From positions 1-49,558 of the forward strand of contig QKED01000057.1 of the NCBI GenBank assembly GCA_003252455.1: a stretch of DNA of 49,558 bases, given 5' to 3'. Under the pieces are notes generated by a model, which saw only the letters and a list, made by a program, of their open reading frames with translations, searched no databases and had not been told where the DNA came from. Shown here in pieces: positions 40,894 to 48,920 of this stretch; within the stretch, counting starts at the first letter, position 1, and each line of letters opens with the position of its first letter. The stretch comes from Gammaproteobacteria bacterium (GTDB lineage Bacteria > Pseudomonadota > Gammaproteobacteria > Thiohalomonadales > Thiohalomonadaceae). The position numbers were made by a program, and so were the translations under genes.

Positions 40894-41631
40894 TCACGTT
40901 AAAGCCAACCTGCGGAGTACGGATATGAATCGATGTATTTGATCCTGCTCCTCACCAGCGCCAGCTTGAAATTCATCAACCGTAACTCCGGTTGCCGTTT
41001 CGGTTAAACGAAGACGCTTCAAATATTGACGGACAACCGTGCCATCGAGAGACTTCGTGCTTCGGCTGAAACGAATGCTGCGCGCGCCGTAAGAGACAAC
41101 ATAAGATGCCCCCGAGACCTTGGTGTTTGCTCCCGCTTGCTCACATTTAGAAAGGAATTCCTGGGCCTTCATCGCACTCGGCCGCATCTGACGAGGTTGG
41201 ATGCGCTGACGAACCCAGCCCGTAATTTCACGAACTACGCCATCGGCGTCCATGCCATGATCCTGTGTTGGGAACCCATCAGCAGCTACAGCCAACACCA
41301 TGTTGTAAATTTCATCATCACTCAGTTCAAAGCTCAGGAGCCGGTCGTTTCGAAAGAGCACCGTAAGCAACGTAACCAAAGCAGTTCGCTTATTGCCGTT
41401 GTGAAACGCATGATTTTTTACAAGTGAATGAAATAGTGCCGCTGCCTTTTCTTCCAACGTTGAATATTTTTCAACATTCCCCATGCCGGTTCGGGGCCTC
41501 ATGCATGCTGATTCCAGCATGATTTCTGATTTCACTCCAGCAGGAGAGATGGGATCACCATCGTGATCGAACAGAAAAACAAGGCTTTCGTGAATAGAAA
41601 CAATGTCAGCCGATTCTGGAATCCAAAGCAT
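40894..41631 (-). CDS. Fic/Doc-family protein with C-terminal extension
   Basis: From ATG 41631 a 245-aa protein (a TTG two codons earlier, better placed behind GGAGAT, is an alternative start). The N-terminal ~150 residues are Fic/Doc: the catalytic motif HAFHNGNKRTA (HxFxxGNxR), preceded by YSTLEEKAAALFHSLVKN. Fic proteins attach AMP or phosphate to target proteins. No inhibitory (S/T)xxxE(G/N) helix is evident at the front, so an external antitoxin would be expected, yet none is adjacent. The last ~95 residues (NTKVSGASYVVSYGARSIRF onward) form an extra domain that I do not recognise. Confidence 0.78.
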   Translation of the reverse strand: MLWIPESADIVSIHESLVFLFDHDGDPISPAGVKSEIMLESACMRPRTGMGNVEKYSTLEEKAAALFHSLVKNHAFHNGNKRTALVTLLTVLFRNDRLLSFELSDDEIYNMVLAVAADGFPTQDHGMDADGVVREITGWVRQRIQPRQMRPSAMKAQEFLSKCEQAGANTKVSGASYVVSYGARSIRFSRSTKSLDGTVVRQYLKRLRLTETATGVTVDEFQAGAGEEQDQIHRFISVLRRLALT

Positions 41632-41761
41632 CGTCAAACGATCTCCGTTTTAGGACTTAACGCCTTGTTCTGCCGCGTTGTTAGATTCTAGGCTTTTGTG
41701 CTAGTTGGGCACAAATGGCACAACGAAAAAAACGTCGGCAGGTGAAATTGTTAAGTTAATG

Positions 41762-42559
41762 TCATGATAGAAAGTGGGCAAAGTACCCTCGCACTATTCC
41801 CTTGCAATCATTGGCAAATTGGTCGATTTCTTGCTTTGATAGCTGAACCTTCTTTCCAACTTGCGATGTTGACACACCTGTTTTATCAACATATTTATGA
41901 TCTATAACACCAAGATTGTGACTAAGCGCATGCCTCTTTTGAAAAGTCTCAAGGAATTGAGGCCAGCTTAGTACATATTTTGAAATATCAAGCAAAGAGG
42001 CTAATGTTTGTTGAGCTGTAGCTACATCTTGGAAAGATCTAACGCGCGGGTGGCTGCTGTGAAGAGAGGCTGCATTTTGAATAGCGATTATATTGCATTG
42101 ACGCATAACCCCATCAAATGTGCTTACCAATGAACCCAACATCTCGGACAGGTCATCAGATTGAATTGAAGTTGAAGCGAGCACTCTGTCTGCGCAAGTA
42201 TTCATTACCTCTCTTGGGTTTTCAATAGCACATACAGGACATCGATTAATAGCTCCATAGGTCTTAAATTCTGTGTTGTCTCTAGGGCAAATGAACTCTT
42301 GGTCGAAAGCACGATTTGCTGGTGAAGCAAGAGGTGAAAAATTCTTAATCGAAGAATAGTGGCCACATGCTGCCGGACAGCAAATTTGCAATTCTTCTCG
42401 GAAATAGGAGTTTTCTTGTGGCAAAAGAATCCAACTTTCAGTGCCGCACGTTGGGCACACTACATTAAGACCAACATTATTTGGGTCCATTTTTCGAAGT
42501 ATGGTCTGATATAGCATTTGTTGCTCTTCTAAAAATCTTCGATAATTACTAATGGCCAT
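41762..42559 (-). CDS. zinc-ribbon protein with HEPN-like C-terminal motif
   Basis: A 265-aa protein of low GC. The N-terminal half has CPTCGTESW, then CCPAACGH and a later CPRDNTEFKTYGAINRCPVC: two or more zinc ribbons. The C-terminal half contains FQKRHALSHNLGVIDHKYVD, which matches the HEPN-type R-x(4-6)-H catalytic pattern seen in many RNA-cutting or abortive-infection proteins, followed by KVQLSKQEIDQFANDC. I infer a nucleic-acid-targeting defence or toxin protein. There is no adjacent partner gene apart from the Fic gene. It shows strong compositional difference from the core genome, so it is probably acquired. Confidence 0.6.
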   Translation of the reverse strand: MAISNYRRFLEEQQMLYQTILRKMDPNNVGLNVVCPTCGTESWILLPQENSYFREELQICCPAACGHYSSIKNFSPLASPANRAFDQEFICPRDNTEFKTYGAINRCPVCAIENPREVMNTCADRVLASTSIQSDDLSEMLGSLVSTFDGVMRQCNIIAIQNAASLHSSHPRVRSFQDVATAQQTLASLLDISKYVLSWPQFLETFQKRHALSHNLGVIDHKYVDKTGVSTSQVGKKVQLSKQEIDQFANDCKGIVRGYFAHFLS

Positions 42560-42639
42560 CTAAAAGCATGCTCCATCGATAAAATCCAGATATATGCACG
42601 CCTAGTTCTAGGAATACATGTATCTAACCATTAATGCCT

Positions 42640-43320
42640 AAATATAGGAATTGACACCGTTTACGTCGCCGCAAACATTCGTGTTCAGTAAGTTTATAAA
42701 GAACTCACACACTCAAGCTCACGACCGACCAATAATACACAAGTTCCACCTAACGCTCACTCCCCAATCACTCATCTTCACCAGCAGATCCATAAGGCCA
42801 TCCACCATAGGTCATCTGACGCCTGGTCGAAGTGCTTGCGGCTGCCTCGTTGAGGCTCTACGTCCACGCGGACCTACGCGTGCGCTCCGCGTCAGCCCCC
42901 CTCACACAACCGTGCCCGTCCTGGAGTATCGCCACCCAAGTCGACACATAACCGTCGCCATCGGACCACCGACCCTAGGCCATGGCCTACACCCACACGG
43001 CACAGGTAGTCACCGAAATTCCATCCCATCGTGCCGATCTGCTGATACCGCCCTACCTCCCTGTAGCCCCAACCGACAGCCTCCAACACACACCCCACAC
43101 CGTCACTATCAAACTCTTAACGACGGTCAATGCAACCAACACCACACCCGTAACTACTCTTACCACACCGCTATCACCCCTCTCTCCCTACAACCCCCGT
43201 GAGCCATTTCCGATCCCCACAAGCAATCCAGCCACAACCCCCACGCGAATATCTTACGCCACCACATTACCCATACATAACAACACCTTACGCCCACAAA
43301 TAGCGCTACCGACATAGCAC
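42640..43320 (+). other. C-rich, G-poor tract upstream of the ferritin-like/LodAB cassette
   Basis: The 880 bases between the genes at 41762 and 43440 hold no supported gene. Most of this stretch is unusually poor in G on the plus strand. Hand counting of 43081-43320 gives 105 C and 21 G in 240 bases. Two small hairpins occur at 42844-42856 (GCCTC, GTT, GAGGC) and 42866-42892 (ACGCGGA...TCCGCGT). C-over-G enrichment of RNA is the mark of Rho-utilisation sites, so a long leader or a Rho-dependent stop before the operon is possible. A 183-codon frame exists, but it has no ribosome-binding site and an unnatural Thr/Pro/His composition. Confidence 0.5.
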
Positions 43321-43390
43321 GATCGACCTGGGTACACAGCTGGTTCGGTTGGCGTATATAGTGGCCGCGTCTCTAGGTTTTGCAGCTTTC

Positions 43391-43411
43391 CCCATGGCCT
43401 TTCGCCATGGG
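43391..43411 (+). promoter_or_regulatory. leader hairpin before the ferritin-like gene
   Basis: CCCATGGC (43391-43398), CTTTC, GCCATGGG (43404-43411): a perfect 8-bp stem, 17 bases before the AAGGAGG ribosome-binding site of the gene at 43440. It could be an operator or an mRNA element. Confidence 0.5.
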
Positions 43412-43439
43412 ATTTCATGAAGTACCAAGGAGGAGTCGT

Positions 43440-44675
43440 ATGTCGGCAGATATCAGCCTGTGTGGGGGGTTCACCTCAGCAGGCAACACCCAAGCCACGA
43501 TTGAGGCGCTACGCGCGGCGGCGCAGCTCGCTGTCCAGGTGGAGTTCACCACCATCCCCGCCTATCTCACCGCGCTCTATTCGATCACCGATACCGCCAG
43601 TGAGGCGTATCAGCACCTGCGCAGTGTGGTGATGGAGGAGATGTACCACGTCAACCAGGCGGCGAATATCCTCATCGGCCTCGGTGGGGTTCCGCAGTTC
43701 ACCGGTACGGCCACGCCGGTCTACCCCGGCAAGCTGCCGGGGGCCAACCCCGAAACCACCCCCACGGTCGGGCTCTATCGCGCCTCGCCGGAGGTGTTCG
43801 GCAATGTCTTTGCGGCCATCGAGACCCCGGCCCCGGCCAACGCGCCGCCGCAGGGGAGTAACTACGACAGCATCGCCCAGCTCTACCACTATCTGTGGGA
43901 CGCCATATACAGCTTCGACGGCAACCCGTTCGACCAGGGCACGGTGGGTGGCCGCCAGCGCGAGGATATCTACCTCGGCAAGTTCGGCGGCAATGTCATC
44001 CCGGTGACCGATAAGGAGAGCTGCTGCCGCGCCATCACCGAGATCGTCAAGCAGGGCGAGGGCAGTGTGCCGCTCGACAGCCCGCTCATCCCGATCCAGA
44101 GCTACGGCAGCTACAACCACTACGGCAAGCGCACCGACGGCACCTATGGGCCGATCCTCGGCACGCCCTACGAGATGAGCCACTTCATCAAGTTCCGCAG
44201 CATCGCCCAGTCGAGCAGCCCCTTCCCGCCGACCCTGCCGATCACCTCCAACCCCAATCCGGAGGAGTTCAGCAACCCGCAGGCGAGCGCGCAGGCCGCC
44301 ACCTTCGACCTCAACTACAGCGTGATGCTGCGTGCCCTGGAGCAGACCTTCACCGCCGAGGCGCCCGACCCCTACTTCGGCGTGGTGCTCAATATGATGC
44401 ACCGCGTGCTGCCGAAGCTGGCCCGTGCGCTGATGAACACCCCGGCGTTTAGTGGCGGCGACGCCTCGGTCGGCCCCAACGCGGCCCCCGCGTGGCGCTA
44501 CGTGGATAACAGTGGCTTCGCCATGCTGGAGCTATCCATCGCCGCCATCATCGAGGCCGAGGCCAAGGCCCACCCGCAGCCCAACGCCCGCGTGCGCGAG
44601 TCGCTCACGGTGTTGGACGAGGCGTTGGTCGCGGTGCGCGAGATGCGCCCGATGGCCGAAAAACTTGGACTGTGA
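43440..44675 (+). CDS. VioB-type ferritin-like protein of a LodAB cassette
   Basis: A 411-aa protein with the ferritin-like domain found in VioB-type iminophenyl-pyruvate dimer synthases (PF12902 pattern): AAQLAVQVEFTTIPAYLTAL and VVMEEMYHVNQAANILIGLG give the E...E-x-x-H iron-ligand layout, and GGVPQFTG follows. The second half continues with NYSVMLRALEQTFTA and LNMMHRVLPKLARALMNTPA. The ATG at 43440 is preceded by AAGGAGG; an open frame 20 codons further upstream crosses the hairpin and is not needed. It is the first gene of a three-gene operon (23-base gap to the next). A di-iron oxidase or partner role for the quinoprotein is inferred. Confidence 0.82.
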   Translation: MSADISLCGGFTSAGNTQATIEALRAAAQLAVQVEFTTIPAYLTALYSITDTASEAYQHLRSVVMEEMYHVNQAANILIGLGGVPQFTGTATPVYPGKLPGANPETTPTVGLYRASPEVFGNVFAAIETPAPANAPPQGSNYDSIAQLYHYLWDAIYSFDGNPFDQGTVGGRQREDIYLGKFGGNVIPVTDKESCCRAITEIVKQGEGSVPLDSPLIPIQSYGSYNHYGKRTDGTYGPILGTPYEMSHFIKFRSIAQSSSPFPPTLPITSNPNPEEFSNPQASAQAATFDLNYSVMLRALEQTFTAEAPDPYFGVVLNMMHRVLPKLARALMNTPAFSGGDASVGPNAAPAWRYVDNSGFAMLELSIAAIIEAEAKAHPQPNARVRESLTVLDEALVAVREMRPMAEKLGL

Positions 44676-44698
44676 AGCAGGAGCCGCAAGGAGAGACC

Positions 44699-46486
44699 AT
44701 GTCGTACAAAATCTACCCCGCCATCGGCGTTGCCCGCGTCGGCAACGCACCGAGCAAGTTCTACATCGGCCCCGAGAGCTATCGCGGCCTGCCGAGCAAC
44801 CCAGACGATACCGACTTCACCGAGCAGGACCTGCGCGACGACCAGGGCCGCCTCTGCCGTCAAGCGGCCCGTTTTCGCATCTACCACATCGATGACGATA
44901 CCGGCGTCGAGACCGAGATCACCCTCGACTCGCCCAACGTCAAGAGCATCCGCTGGGTCGCGCACATCGCCAACAAGAAGGCGAGCTGGTACGAGTTCGC
45001 CACCAACGAGGGCGAGCAGGGCTACGCCTCCAACCACCCGCTGCGTAACGCCGGGGTGGCGGACCGCAGCACGCTGATCATCGACCCAGGCCCGCGTGTG
45101 ATCCTCGGGCGCAGCGTCACCGGGGTGAACTTCGATAGCGCCAGCGTGCCGAGCGGCTACACCGGTGCAAACTTCCCCGACGGCGTGCTCAACCCGGTGG
45201 GCGAGGCGATCACCACCCTCGGCGAACTCCAGACCGACGCGGCGGGGCGCCTGCTGCTGCTCGGCGGCCTCGGCATCGCTGGTTCGCTCGACGACGACCC
45301 GGCCATCCACCAATACGCCAACAACGACGGCTGGTGGGACGACACCGCCGACGGACCGGTGAGTGCGGAGATCGAGTTCGAGGGCGAGGCCGAGCTGGTC
45401 ACCGCCGAGGCGGCCTGGGTGCTGGTCGGGCCCCCCTCCTACGCCCCGGAGATCCCCAACCTGGTCACCCTCTGGGACACCATCTTCGACGCCGCCGTGC
45501 GCAACGATAAGTTCCCCGCGATCCAGTCCCAAGGCTTCTGGAAGCGCGGCGCCGACGGCTACCTGCCCAACTTCCAAACCGAGATCCAGCCCCTGCTGGA
45601 GCGCGCCACCCTCTACCCCTGGGTGACCGCCATCCCGCCCAAGCCGCACACCTTCGACATGACCCGCCTCGGCACCCTGCCGGTGGCAGGCGAGAGCGAC
45701 GAAAACCGCGGCCTGCGCAACTGGATCCTCGACTACCTGCGCCCGCCGAGCGCGGAGAACAGCATCATCAACGCCAAGGGCGGCACCATGATGCCCTACC
45801 TGGCCGGTGACAACTGCCTCATCGAGGGCACCCTCACCTCCAAGTACCTACGCCTCACCGACACCCAGTACTTCTTCCTCCAGCAGTGGGCCGACGGCTG
45901 GTTCGTCAATCAGGCCGACACCACCTCCGCCGCCGAGGCGCTCACCCGCAACGTGCTGGAGAACTGCGTCGGCGGCGCCTTCTCGCCCGGCATCGAGATG
46001 ACCTGGATCTCGCGCAACACCAGCATCTACCGCGCCGACGACCCCTTTCGCATCAACCACAACCTCTGCCTCGACGGCCCGCTCGGGCTCGGTTTCACCC
46101 CGGAGGCGATGGAGCCGGGCGACGTCACCCGCTACATGGCCATCCCCTGGCAAGCGGACTTCAACGAGTGCTCCTCGCAGCCGATGGATGGCCGGGTGAT
46201 CTGGTGGTGGCCCGCGCAGCGCCCCGAGTTCGTCTACCTCGAACCGGAGCCGGTGAGTGCACTCAAGGCGATCCCCGCCCCGCCGACCATCGACAGCGGG
46301 CGTCAGGTGGCCTGGATCGGCACCGACTTCGACCAGACGCGCGACAATTTCATCGCCTTCCCCGACGACATCCTGATGGTCAAATATTGGGACCAGCTCG
46401 GCTTCGTCATGCAGAAACTGGTCGACGGCGAACAGCGCTTCGTCGAGGTCTCCCGCACGCTGGCGCGCCCCGAGCCCAATGCCTGA
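44699..46486 (+). CDS. LodA-like quinoprotein amino-acid oxidase with predicted CTQ cofactor
   Basis: From ATG 44699 (AAGGAGAG upstream) a 595-aa protein. It begins YKIYPAIGVARVGNAPSKFY, the characteristic start of LodA/GoxA oxidases, and continues with RCTM-like segments (GTMMPYLAGDNCLIEGT, YFFLQQWADGWFVNQ). The cofactor residues can be proposed: C423 in ENCVGGAFSPGIEMTW and W484 in MAIPWQADFNECSS, 61 residues apart, against about 65 in LodA (C516/W581, from memory). These enzymes oxidise lysine, glycine or other amino acids to an aldehyde or keto acid with H2O2 and ammonia. It is shorter than LodA (about 726 aa). Substrate unknown. It overlaps lodB-like by eight bases. Confidence 0.85.
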   Translation: MSYKIYPAIGVARVGNAPSKFYIGPESYRGLPSNPDDTDFTEQDLRDDQGRLCRQAARFRIYHIDDDTGVETEITLDSPNVKSIRWVAHIANKKASWYEFATNEGEQGYASNHPLRNAGVADRSTLIIDPGPRVILGRSVTGVNFDSASVPSGYTGANFPDGVLNPVGEAITTLGELQTDAAGRLLLLGGLGIAGSLDDDPAIHQYANNDGWWDDTADGPVSAEIEFEGEAELVTAEAAWVLVGPPSYAPEIPNLVTLWDTIFDAAVRNDKFPAIQSQGFWKRGADGYLPNFQTEIQPLLERATLYPWVTAIPPKPHTFDMTRLGTLPVAGESDENRGLRNWILDYLRPPSAENSIINAKGGTMMPYLAGDNCLIEGTLTSKYLRLTDTQYFFLQQWADGWFVNQADTTSAAEALTRNVLENCVGGAFSPGIEMTWISRNTSIYRADDPFRINHNLCLDGPLGLGFTPEAMEPGDVTRYMAIPWQADFNECSSQPMDGRVIWWWPAQRPEFVYLEPEPVSALKAIPAPPTIDSGRQVAWIGTDFDQTRDNFIAFPDDILMVKYWDQLGFVMQKLVDGEQRFVEVSRTLARPEPNA

Positions 46487-47585
46487 GACCGACCTGCTCA
46501 TCCTCGGTGCCGGACCCGCAGGCTGCGCCACCGCGCTGGCCCTGCGCGACGCCGGGATCGAGCGCGTCACCCTGGTGGACAGACCGCTGGTGCAGCCGTT
46601 TCGCATCGGCGAGTCTGCCACCCCAGACATCCCCCGGCTGCTCACGCAGCTGGGCCTGCCCAAAGAGTGGATCCACGCCTACGGCGCCCCCTACCACGCC
46701 AACCTCTCGCTCTGGGGCGGCGTGCGCCGTAGCGACGACTTCCTGCTGCGCGGCCAAGGCCACGGCTGGCACCTCGACCGCGCCGCCTTCGACGCCGCCC
46801 TGCGCGAGGCCGCCCGCGCGCGTGGCGTCGAGCTGCTACGCCCCGCCGCGCTCACCCAGGTCGAGCGCCTCGACGGGCAAGGCTGGTCGCTCCAGCTACA
46901 AGGGGCCGACGGCCAGGCGCTGACCTATCGCGCCCGCTTCATCGTCGACGCCGCTGGTCGCCGCGCGCCGCTGGCGACCCGCCTCGGCGCCACCCGCCAC
47001 AGCCTCGATAGGCTCGTCGCCCTGGCGCAGATCCACCCCGACGGCAGCGCACTCACCGGCCACGCCCTGGTCGAACCCTGCGCGGACGGCTGGTGGTACG
47101 CCGCGCGCCTGCCCGACGGGCGCGCCATCGTCACCCTGATGAGCGACGCCGACCTCGCCCGCGAGCGTGGCTGGTACCACGCCCCCGCCTACCGCGACGC
47201 CTGGCGCGCCAGCGAGGCGCTGCATCACTACCTCCCGCCCCCGACCAGCCTCCAAACACCCGCCGCCTTCCCCGCCCACAGCGGCTACCTCGACCGCGCC
47301 GCCGGGGAGGGCTGGCTCGCCGTCGGCGACGCCCTCATCGGCTTCGACCCGCTCACCTCATCGGGCATCGCCGGGGCGCTGAGCGACGCCCTCGCCGCCG
47401 TCGAGCCGATCAAACAGGCCCTCGCAGGCGACACCGCGAGCAAAGAGGCGGCACGCCGCTACGCCCAGCGCGCCAACACCACCCTGCAACGCTACCTAGA
47501 GCAGCGCCAACAGCACTACCGGGACGAGGCGCGCTGGCGCGACCGGCCCTTTTGGGCACGGCGCAACGGCGCAGAGGCGCAGTGA
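46479..47585 (+). CDS. LodB-like FAD-dependent maturase
   Basis: A 368-aa flavoprotein: Rossmann motif LLILGAGPAGCATALAL at residues 6-22, the FRIGESATPDIPRLL motif as in tryptophan-halogenase-like enzymes, then FIVDAAGRRAPLATRL and WLAVGDALIGFDPLTSSGIA. LodB proteins are required to build the cysteine tryptophylquinone in LodA by hydroxylating the tryptophan. The start overlaps the LodA stop by eight bases (ATG at 46479), a strongly coupled pair. The C-terminal tail is charged (YLEQRQQHYRDEARWRDR). Confidence 0.87.
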   Translation: MPETDLLILGAGPAGCATALALRDAGIERVTLVDRPLVQPFRIGESATPDIPRLLTQLGLPKEWIHAYGAPYHANLSLWGGVRRSDDFLLRGQGHGWHLDRAAFDAALREAARARGVELLRPAALTQVERLDGQGWSLQLQGADGQALTYRARFIVDAAGRRAPLATRLGATRHSLDRLVALAQIHPDGSALTGHALVEPCADGWWYAARLPDGRAIVTLMSDADLARERGWYHAPAYRDAWRASEALHHYLPPPTSLQTPAAFPAHSGYLDRAAGEGWLAVGDALIGFDPLTSSGIAGALSDALAAVEPIKQALAGDTASKEAARRYAQRANTTLQRYLEQRQQHYRDEARWRDRPFWARRNGAEAQ

Positions 47586-47602
47586 GCAACAGCGCGATGA
47601 AA

Positions 47603-48543
47603 GTTTAAGGGTGGATGTCCATGTTCTGCTGCCGGAAATCCCATTCTTCCCTGCTGAACAAGGCTTCCATTTCGACCTTTTGTGTCGAAATTGGGCTGCC
47701 ATACAGACCAAATCCTGGGTTAATCGAAGAGGCTTTCATTTCTACCTAGTTGGGGAGTTTAAGGGTGGGTGTCCTACCTACTCCTGAACGCCCAACCTCT
47801 CTGCGTGTCGTCAGCTGCTCGGCTGACAACCTTACTCCCTTCCTGATTGACCTTCGGTGTTCAGCCGAGGGTTCACTGCGACTTCCTACCGGAAATCCCA
47901 TTCTGCCCTGCCGAACAAGGCTTCCATTTTGTGTTGGAATTGGGCTGCCATACGGTCCAAAACCGAGGTTAGCCGAAGAGGTTTTCATTTCTTACTTGCT
48001 GGGGAGCTTAAGGGTGGGTGTCCGAGCAACCCCGCTTACCGCCTACGTGACTATCTGGAGCTGGTCGACTGGAGCGGACGGGCGCTACGCGATGATAAGC
48101 GCGGTGCCATTGCTCAAAGCACACCGCGGATCTTGGAGCGGCTGAAGATCGAGCCGCAGTATTGGCTCGTGGTGGCCAATGAGTTCGAGGGTCGGCTCAC
48201 TGGCTTGGTTGGGGCGGCCCACCGCCTCAAACAGGCTGCCTCCCGGCTCGGCTATCAGCGAACGCCCAATCTCTCTGCGTGTCGTCAGCTGCTAGGCTGA
48301 CGCGCTCTCTGCCTTCCTGACTGGCCTTCGGTCTTCAACCGAGGGCTCACTGCGCCTTCCTGCTGGAAATCCCATTCTGCCCTGCCGAAAAAGCGCCCAT
48401 TTCGACCTTATTGCGTCGAAATTGGGCTGCCATACGGTCCAAATCCGGGGTTAGCCGATGAGACGATCATTTCTTATTACCTGGGGAGTTTAAGAGTGGA
48501 TGTCCTAGCTCTGACCATTGCGGGAGTTTAACGATGGATGTCC
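47603..48543 (+). repeat. tandem array of degenerate transposon ends
   Basis: The motif GTTTAAGGGTGGATGTCC occurs five times with small changes: 47603, 47757, 48006, 48488 and 48526. Between the copies a body of about 120 bases recurs three times (GGAAATCCCATTCT...TTGGGCTGCCATAC; from about 47632, 47890 and 48364). In the last two copies it is preceded by a ~105-base tail that includes the last codons of a transposase (GCGTGTCGTCAGCTGCT; about 47785 and 48259). The whole region looks like repeated right ends of one element family, left by nested insertions or recombination. It separates the LodAB cassette from the toxin-immunity locus. The stretch 47586-48632 has no intact gene. Confidence 0.8.
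48022..48300 (+). pseudogene. C-terminal remnant of a Y1/REP-associated-type transposase
   Basis: An open frame without start reads PAYRLRDYLELVDWSGRALR, DDKRGAIAQSTPRILERLKI and GYQRTPNLSACRQLLG to a TGA at 48300. This matches the conserved C-terminal part of large transposases related to REP-associated tyrosine transposases (YLELVDWTGR..DDKRG). The N-terminal catalytic part is missing; the frame begins at the repeat motif at 48006-48023. The same 3' end, frameshifted, recurs near 47785. Confidence 0.7.
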
Positions 48544-48555
48544 GATTTACGCTGG

Positions 48556-48640
48556 TAGTTACTTCCTAGTTACTGTCGCTTGATCTGGCACCGGCTTTGC
48601 CCGGCGCACTGGGTGTCTTAATTACTCCCTAGTTACACTC
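48556..48640. repeat. short direct repeat near the immunity gene end
   Basis: TTACTTCCTAGTTACTGTC (about 48560-48578) and TTACTCCCTAGTTACACTC (about 48622-48640) differ at four positions. The second copy overlaps the 3' end of the minus-strand gene at 48633. They could be the footprint of a past insertion or deletion. Confidence 0.4.
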
Positions 48641-48920
48641 TTTCCCATTCCGATGATTTGACCTCAAACTCCCATTCTGCTTGCTCCATAGCTCCACGAA
48701 CGTCATCATGAAAGGTATCAGTCATCTCTTGGCCGACCTCGTCTAAATATAATAAATAATATCCATCATCTCCTGGGTATTTGGCTATTTGCAGTTCAGA
48801 AGGGACGCACAAAATACCCCTGCCAGAATAATGTTCTGTTTTACCAGTAGCGTTATGCGAACCAGCAATTCGGACTCTCCAGATAACCAAATATTCCTCA
48901 TTCATCACATTCTCGCTCAC
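48633..48920 (-). CDS. putative immunity protein for the HINT toxin
   Basis: A 95-aa acidic protein: EEYLVIWRVRIAGSHNATGK, GDDGYYLLYLDEVGQEMTD and a C-terminal EQAEWEFEVKSSEWE. The last pattern (a TDTxH-like segment followed by A-x-x-QAE(F/W)EF and EW) is common in immunity proteins of polymorphic toxin systems. The start is a GTG at 48920 whose bases overlap the toxin stop (GTGA); an ATG five codons later is the alternative. Direct coupling to the toxin gene supports the immunity role. Confidence 0.75.
   Translation of the reverse strand: MSENVMNEEYLVIWRVRIAGSHNATGKTEHYSGRGILCVPSELQIAKYPGDDGYYLLYLDEVGQEMTDTFHDDVRGAMEQAEWEFEVKSSEWERV

Noticed and set aside
42651-43202. A 183-codon frame in the G-poor tract.
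   Set aside because: Extreme Thr/Pro/His composition follows from base skew alone, there is no ribosome-binding site, and no homologous pattern is recognisable.
47603-48543. A CRISPR array, suggested by the regularly recurring 18-base motif.
   Set aside because: Spacing is irregular (154, 249, 482 and 38 bases), the intervening bodies are themselves repeated, and no cas genes are present.
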